Assembly: GCF_036884655.1 (NCBI RefSeq)
Contig: NC_088347.1
Location: 16,388,501 to 16,452,500 of the forward strand
Direction: 5' to 3'
Source: Musa acuminata AAA Group
Lineage: Eukaryota; Streptophyta; Magnoliopsida; Zingiberales; Musaceae
DNA length: 64,000 nt
The notes below the pieces were generated by a model. The model made no database searches, had not been told where the DNA came from, and worked only from the letters and a program-made list of their open reading frames with translations. Positions 59,809-64,000 of the stretch are shown in pieces (position 1 is the first letter of the stretch; each line of letters opens with the position of its first letter). Made by a program: the position numbers and the translations under genes.

Positions 59809-61366
59809 ATGGCATTTGCCAGTAATCTAGAGGGTCATTCAATTACACGTCCGCCCATATTCAATGGGACAGATTACACATATTGGAAGACTAGAATGAG
59901 GATCTTCCTAATTTTAATGGATTTTGAATTATAGAATATTATAGAAAATGACTTTCAAAAGTCTTCTCTTCCAATGAATGATTGGAATGAGTTGGAGAAG
60001 AAGACTTTCGCTTTAAACGTAAAGGCTATGAATGCCTTGTTTTGTGCATTAAATAAAAACGAGTTTAATCGAGTATCGATTTGTGAAACAACTTTTGACA
60101 TTTGGCATATACTCGAAGTGACTCATGAAGGCACTAGTAGAGTGATGGAGTCAAAAATTAATCTTTTAGTGCATACTTATGAATTATTTCGGATGAAACT
60201 GAGTGAGACCATTGGAGACATGTACACCCGATTTACGGATGTCGTTAATGGTCTAAAAGGACTTGGTAAAGGTTTCTCGGATTTTGAACTCGTTAATAAA
60301 GTTTTAAGATCCCTTCCAAAAAGTTGGGACCCTAAAGTCACGGCTATTCAAGAGGCCAAAGATTTAAATAATTTTCCTCTTGAAGAACTAATTGGGTCAC
60401 TAATAACCTATGAAATGACATGTAAAGCTCATGAAGAGTTTGATGATACCCTTCCAAAGAACAGAAAAGATATGACACTGAGAACATAAGAGACCACTTT
60501 GAAAGAAAACTCAAGTGATGAGGACTTTGATCATGACATGGCACTCTTAACAAAGAAGTTCAAAAGATTCATAAAAAGAAATAAATTTAAAAATGATAAA
60601 AATAAATTTGAATCTAAGAAAGAACAAGTGATACGTTATGAATGCAAGAAACCGGGAAACTTCAAGAGTGAATGTCCCCAAGCAAAGAGGAGGCAACTAA
60701 AGAAGAAGGCTCTCAAAGCAACATGGGATGACTCAAGTGCATCCGAAGAAGAGGAGCTAACCAACATCGAGCAAGTTGCTCACTATGCACTAATGGCTAT
60801 TGGAGATGAGGTAACAAGTTCAATTGATGCAAATTTATCATTTGATGAACTATTAAATGTTTTTCATGATTTATTTGATGAATATAAATTAATTAGTAAA
60901 AAAATATAAATTATTGAAAAAAGAGCATGCTTCTCTTGTTAGTGATTTCGATAGATTAAAAGTTGAGCATAATGATAGTTTAGCTCCATGTACGAAATGC
61001 CATGAAGTAGAAACACTTAGAAAGGAAAACTTGCTAGTCAAAGAGACCTTAGAAAAATTTGAGGTTGGTAGCAAGTCCTTAAACATGATCCTTGCTAATA
61101 ACGGTCACATTTATAAAAGAAGTGGTATTGGATTTGTGAGTAGCTCTCACCAAAATCCAACCATCTTTGTTAAAGGCCCTATCTTACATATTTCACCCCA
61201 AAAGAAATGCAACTTTTGTTGCAAACTTGGATATGTAGCTTATCATTGTCCATTTAAGAAGTGTAGTCCACATAAATTGATTTGAGTTCCTAAAGGAACC
61301 ATAAAGAACTCCATGCAAAATGATAAGGTAAGCCAATCGATTTTTGAGGCACCCAAGGTCAAATGA
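59809..61366 (+). pseudogene. gag of element S
   Basis: It starts at ATG 59809 (MAFASNLEGHSITRPP). TGG-to-TAG at 59932-59934 stops it early; the body is then open from about 59935 to a TAA near 60487. The zinc knuckle has lost two ligands (RYECKKPGNFKSEC: Cys to Arg, His to Asn). The second zinc finger has His to Tyr (CNFCCKLGYVAYHC). A shift near 60909 and a stop near 61285 follow. The reading passes SIFEAPKVK and then jumps to protease sequence with a deletion. Confidence 0.93.
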
Positions 61367-64000
61367 CCAGAGATCCATCTCAATTCTCTAAGCTCACTAG
61401 CCTAAATGAAGGATATGTCACCTTCGGAGACAATAACAAGGGTAAAATCATTAGCAAAGGAACTATAGATAATACATCCAACTTTTTTATTGAAGATGTA
61501 TTGCTAGTTGATAGCTTAAAATATAATCTCTTAAGTATTAGTCAATTGTGTGATAAAGGATATATTATTAGATTTGAATCCAATGCTTTCATTATTGAAA
61601 AACCATACAAAAACACATGTATGATTGTCTTAAAATAAAATAATGTATACACTATCGATAGTAATGATCTATGTAATGAAATGTGTTTTTCGGTTTTGAA
61701 TGACGATGCTTGGCTTTGGCATAGGAGATTAGGTCATGCTAGCATGAAATTAATCTCTCAAATTTCATCTAAAGGACTTATAAGAGGAATTCCTCATATC
61801 AAGTTCGTCAAAGATAATGTGTTTGATGCATGTCAACTAGGAAAATAAATAAAAGGTAACTTCAAACCTAAGAACCAAATAAGCACCTCTAGACCTTTGC
61901 AATTGATCCATATGGACTTGTTTGAACCAATTTCTACATCAAGCCTAAGAGGTAGCAAATATGCATTTGTCATCGTGGATGATTATAGTAGATATACATG
62001 GACTTATTTTTTGACACACAAAAGTGAATGCTTTAGGTATTTCTCAAAGTTTTGTAAACTTGTTCAAAATGAAAAGGGTTTTATGATTTCGTCAATTCGA
62101 AGTGATCACGGTAGTGAATTTCAAAACCGTGATTTCCAAGAATTTTATGAATCTAATGGATACAACCATAACTTCTCTACTCTAAGAAATCCTCAACAAA
62201 ATATAGTAGAAAGAAAGAATAGAAACTTACAAGAAATGGCTAGAACCATATTAGACAACCATAACCTACCCAAATATTTTTTGGCCGAAGCTGTAAATAC
62301 AGCATGTTATGTCATGAATAGAATTCTAGTAAGACCATTGCTTGCTAAAACCCCTTATGAGTTGTGGAACAACAAAAAACCCAATGTTTCACATTTTAAA
62401 GTTTTTGGGTGTAAATGTTTTATCTTGAATGAAAAAGATGCCTTAGAAAAATTTGATACAAAATCCGATAAAGAGATTTTTCTTGGCTATTATTTTGTTT
62501 TTAAAGCATTTCATATCTTTAACAAAAGAACTTTGATTATATAAGAATCAGTTCGTGTTGTTTTTAATGAAGTTTCCAAAGTTAAGAAAAATGATTTTGA
62601 TGATGATGTTAATTTTGATGCTTTGAATTTAAATGAAACCCTTTCTCCATCTAGCAACTTAGATACATCTTCTTCCGAAATATCCTTACCCAAGAATTGA
62701 AAGTATGTAGATGCTCATCCTAAGGAGCTAATCATAGGAGACACATCAAAAGGGGTTCAAACTCATTCTTCTCTTAAGAATTTTTGTGTCAATGCCCTTT
62801 TTTTCTCTCAAATTGAACCAAAATGAATTGATGAAGCCTTGAAAGATGATTTATAGGTTATCGCAATGCAAGAAGAGTTGAATCTATTTGAGAGAAATGG
62901 GGTATAGAAGCTTGTTCCTAGACCAAATGACCATTCAATTATTGGTACTAAATGGGTCTTTAGAAACAAGCAAGATGAACTTGGTATCGTGATTAGAAAT
63001 AAGGCTAGATTAGTGGCCAAAGGTTTCAACCAAGAAGAAGGTATCGATTATGAAGAGACCTTCGCTCCTATAGCACAATTAGAAGCCATAAAGATGCTCC
63101 TTGCCTATGCTAGCAGTAATAATTTTAAAGTGTTTCAAATGAATGTTAAAAGTACTTTTCTTAATGGCTTAATTTTTGAAGAAGTTTATGTTGAACAATC
63201 TCCTAGATTTGAGAATGATAATCTCCCTAATCATGTGTTTAAATTAACTAAAGCTTTCTATGGTTTAAAACAAGTCCCAAGGGCTTGGTACGAGAGACTT
63301 AGCTCTTTTCTTATTCTAAATAATTTCTCTAAAGGCAGGTCGATACTATATTATTTATTAAAAATTTTGAAAATAATTTTCTCATTGTTCAAATTTATGT
63401 TGATGATATTATTTTCGGTTCCACGAATGAATCTCTATGTGAGTCATTTACTAAAAGTATGAGTCTTGAATTTGAAATAAGTTTGATGGGGGAATTAACT
63501 TTCTTTTTAGGCCTACAAATCAAACAACTAAGTAATGATATTTTTCTTAGTCAAACAAAGTATGCTTTAGATTTGCTAAAAAATTTTAAAATGGATAGCT
63601 CAAAAGCCATCAACACTCTTATGAGTACCTCCACTAAGTTATACATTGATGAAAGTGGAGAAAGCTTTGATCAAAAAGCTTATAGGGGTATGATAGAAAA
63701 TTTACTATACCTCACCGCAACTAGACCGGATATTATATTTAGTGTAAGACTTTGTGCTAGGTTTCAATCTAATCCTAATATATCTCATCTTAAAGTAGTT
63801 AAGAGAATACTTAGATATCTTAAAGGAACCACAAATCTAGGATTATGGTATCCAAAATCTGAGAACTTTGAACTAATTGCTTATGTTGATATGGATTTTG
63901 CTGGATGTAGATTGGATAGAAAAAGTACATATGTCAATTTGCACTATCTAAAACAAGGACACGCACTTGTTTCTTGGTCTTCCAAGAAACAAAACTCGAT
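61367..64000 (+). pseudogene. pol of element S (protease to RNase H, runs off window)
   Basis: The protease is missing the segment that holds the catalytic WYLDSG: the sequence goes from APKVK directly to MTRDPSQFSKL. HRRLGHASMKL, integrase (VDDYSRYTWTYF, RSDHGSEF, NPQQN followed by a one-codon deletion and VERKN) and RT ([25 protein letters not shown]) follow. RNase H then continues to the window end. Breaks include TAA at 62542-62544 (the same codon as in element K), stops near 62698, 62824 and 62855, a 1-nt deletion near 63338, and a rearranged patch near 63930-63950. Not functional. Confidence 0.93.

Overview
The window looks like nuclear DNA from a flowering plant. One intact split gene sits inside nested LTR retrotransposons. 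The GC-rich first exon of that gene and the dominance of SIRE/Maximus-type Ty1-copia elements fit a monocot, possibly the banana/ginger group (Zingiberales). That taxonomic call is inference and is not shown by any marker.

Layout. 1-9668: a gag-only copia copy (gag, long non-coding interior, LTR A) has landed in the pol of a second copia element. That second element carries a third ORF after pol and ends in LTR B. 9669-12088: two partial LTRs in opposite orientation (C, D). 12094-21087: nearly complete copia element E, with a perfect 5-bp target duplication. 21089-29053: LTR debris F and G, an antisense gag/LTR copy H inside the pol of element I, LTR I, and element J (partial LTR, then gag). 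29054-37048: nearly complete minus-strand element K, inserted in the gag of J with a perfect target duplication. 37049-38590: the rest of J's gag, an LTR tail, and a scrap of another copia lineage. 38591-43310: the gene region. Eight exons on the minus strand (38891-41825) encode a 378-residue endoplasmic-reticulum omega-3 fatty acid desaturase (FAD3). 43311-58500: a second gag-only copia copy N, split within its 5' LTR by minus-strand Tork-like copia element P. P itself contains a solo LTR (Q) and a truncated Ty3/gypsy element (R). 58501-64000: copia element S, inserted in N and running off the window.

The copia elements share a tRNA-iMet primer site, TGTTGAATCTC...GATCCTAACA ends, arrays of GGTGGTACCACC-like repeats just upstream of the LTR TATA box, a duplicate polypurine motif after the coding region, and in several copies a hairpin just before the 3' polypurine tract. 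All their ORFs are broken by at least a few stops or frameshifts, so none is fully autonomous as read. The most unusual signals are the two independent pol-less gag-only copies with the same derived structure, the third ORF with its own LTR-like promoter block, a UAG at the same gag/pol position in two elements, a nonsense codon shared by two separate elements, and the duplicate polypurine/hairpin module. No tRNA, rRNA or CRISPR feature was seen.
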